Below, piece after piece: positions 63,862-64,000 of a stretch of DNA of 64,000 bases. This DNA comes from Marinomonas balearica. Its GTDB lineage: Bacteria; Pseudomonadota; Gammaproteobacteria; Pseudomonadales; Marinomonadaceae. Numbering within the stretch: position 1 is the stretch's first letter; every line of letters begins with the position of its first letter. Where the stretch lies: contig NZ_SNXC01000013.1 in the NCBI RefSeq assembly GCF_004362145.1, positions 19,232 to 83,231 of the forward strand, read 5' to 3'. The notes below the pieces were generated by a model. It made no database searches, was not told the DNA's origin, and saw nothing but the letters and a program-made list of their open reading frames with translations. The position numbers and the translations under genes are program-made.

Positions 63862-64000
63862 TATAAGTCCTGATAAGCCCTCGAGGCTTCGTAGCGAGCG
63901 GCACTCGCTTAAACCCAAAGACGCTAGATTGCTAAGCTGTGATAAGCCCTCGAGGCTTTGTAGCCAGTCGCACCCGCGTAAATTCAAAGACGCTAGATTG
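63862..64000 (-). CDS. Leucine-rich-repeat segment of the interrupted Roco gene (partial)
   Basis: On the minus strand this 139-base piece reads two tandem LRR units, N-L-A-S-L-N-L-R-G-C-D-W-L-Q-S-L-E-G-L and N-L-A-S-L-G-L-S-E-C-R-S-L-R-S-L-E-G-L, with a period of 23 residues (69 bases). They match the single unit left on the far side of the IS. The 5' end of the gene lies outside the window. Confidence 0.8.

Overview
The window is a chromosomal, accessory-rich stretch of a Gram-negative bacterium, most likely a marine gammaproteobacterium of the Marinomonas/Oceanospirillales type. That is inferred from TRAP transport with an IclR regulator, a SatP-like permease, a large chemotaxis receptor, modest GC content and gammaproteobacterial eCIS and Dnd-Dpt genes; no rRNA or marker gene fixes the species.

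1-21.6 kb, plus strand: structural genes of an extracellular contractile injection system (eCIS, Afp/PVC-like). The order is sheath, tube, second tube protein with an acidic tail, small coiled-coil protein, Afp7-like hub adapter, Afp8-like VgrG spike, gp25-like baseplate protein, baseplate-J protein (Afp11-like), Afp12-like wedge, a 1584-residue repetitive fibre ending in a beta-helix, tape-measure protein and a holin-like membrane protein. The cap protein is probably upstream of the window, and no PAAR tip gene is visible in its usual place.

21.6-30.1 kb: a transposase remnant, a SatP-type permease, a chemotaxis receptor, a decayed AraC regulator, and a TRAP transporter (SBP, small and large permease) with an IclR regulator.

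30.2-33.7 kb: an AT-rich, compact candidate RiPP locus. It has a 25-codon precursor gene missed by ordinary ORF calling, a HExxH-type peptide-modifying enzyme, an MFS exporter and a divergent regulator with two HTH domains. Just beyond it lies a short decayed copy of the eCIS holin-like gene, suggesting that an eCIS locus was duplicated or split by the insertion of the 21.6-33.7 kb material.

33.9-42.5 kb: eCIS accessory genes. On the minus strand are the eCIS AAA ATPase, three tandem paralogues resembling the PatG C-terminal domain and an acidic protein. Beside them are a stand-alone DUF4157 protein, an XRE regulator, a small secreted protein plus a DUF2145 protein, and a 240-residue protein with a CNF/BLF1-like Cys-His deamidase motif (candidate effector).

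42.8-59.5 kb: a DNA phosphorothioation island. dptFGH (plus strand) faces dndBCDE (minus strand). The dpt operon carries two extra translationally coupled genes, a four-TM membrane protein and a second DGQHR-domain protein. The island begins with an XRE regulator over palindromic operators. It is bounded by near-identical short direct repeats, an array of 31-bp-spaced repeats at the left and a frameshifted TnsB/Mu-type transposase remnant at the right, so it probably arrived on a Tn7-like element.

60.1-64 kb: an LRR-Roc-COR-TIR (Roco) protein on the minus strand whose leucine-rich repeats are split by an IS110-family (IS1111 subgroup) element; the LRR continues beyond the right edge.
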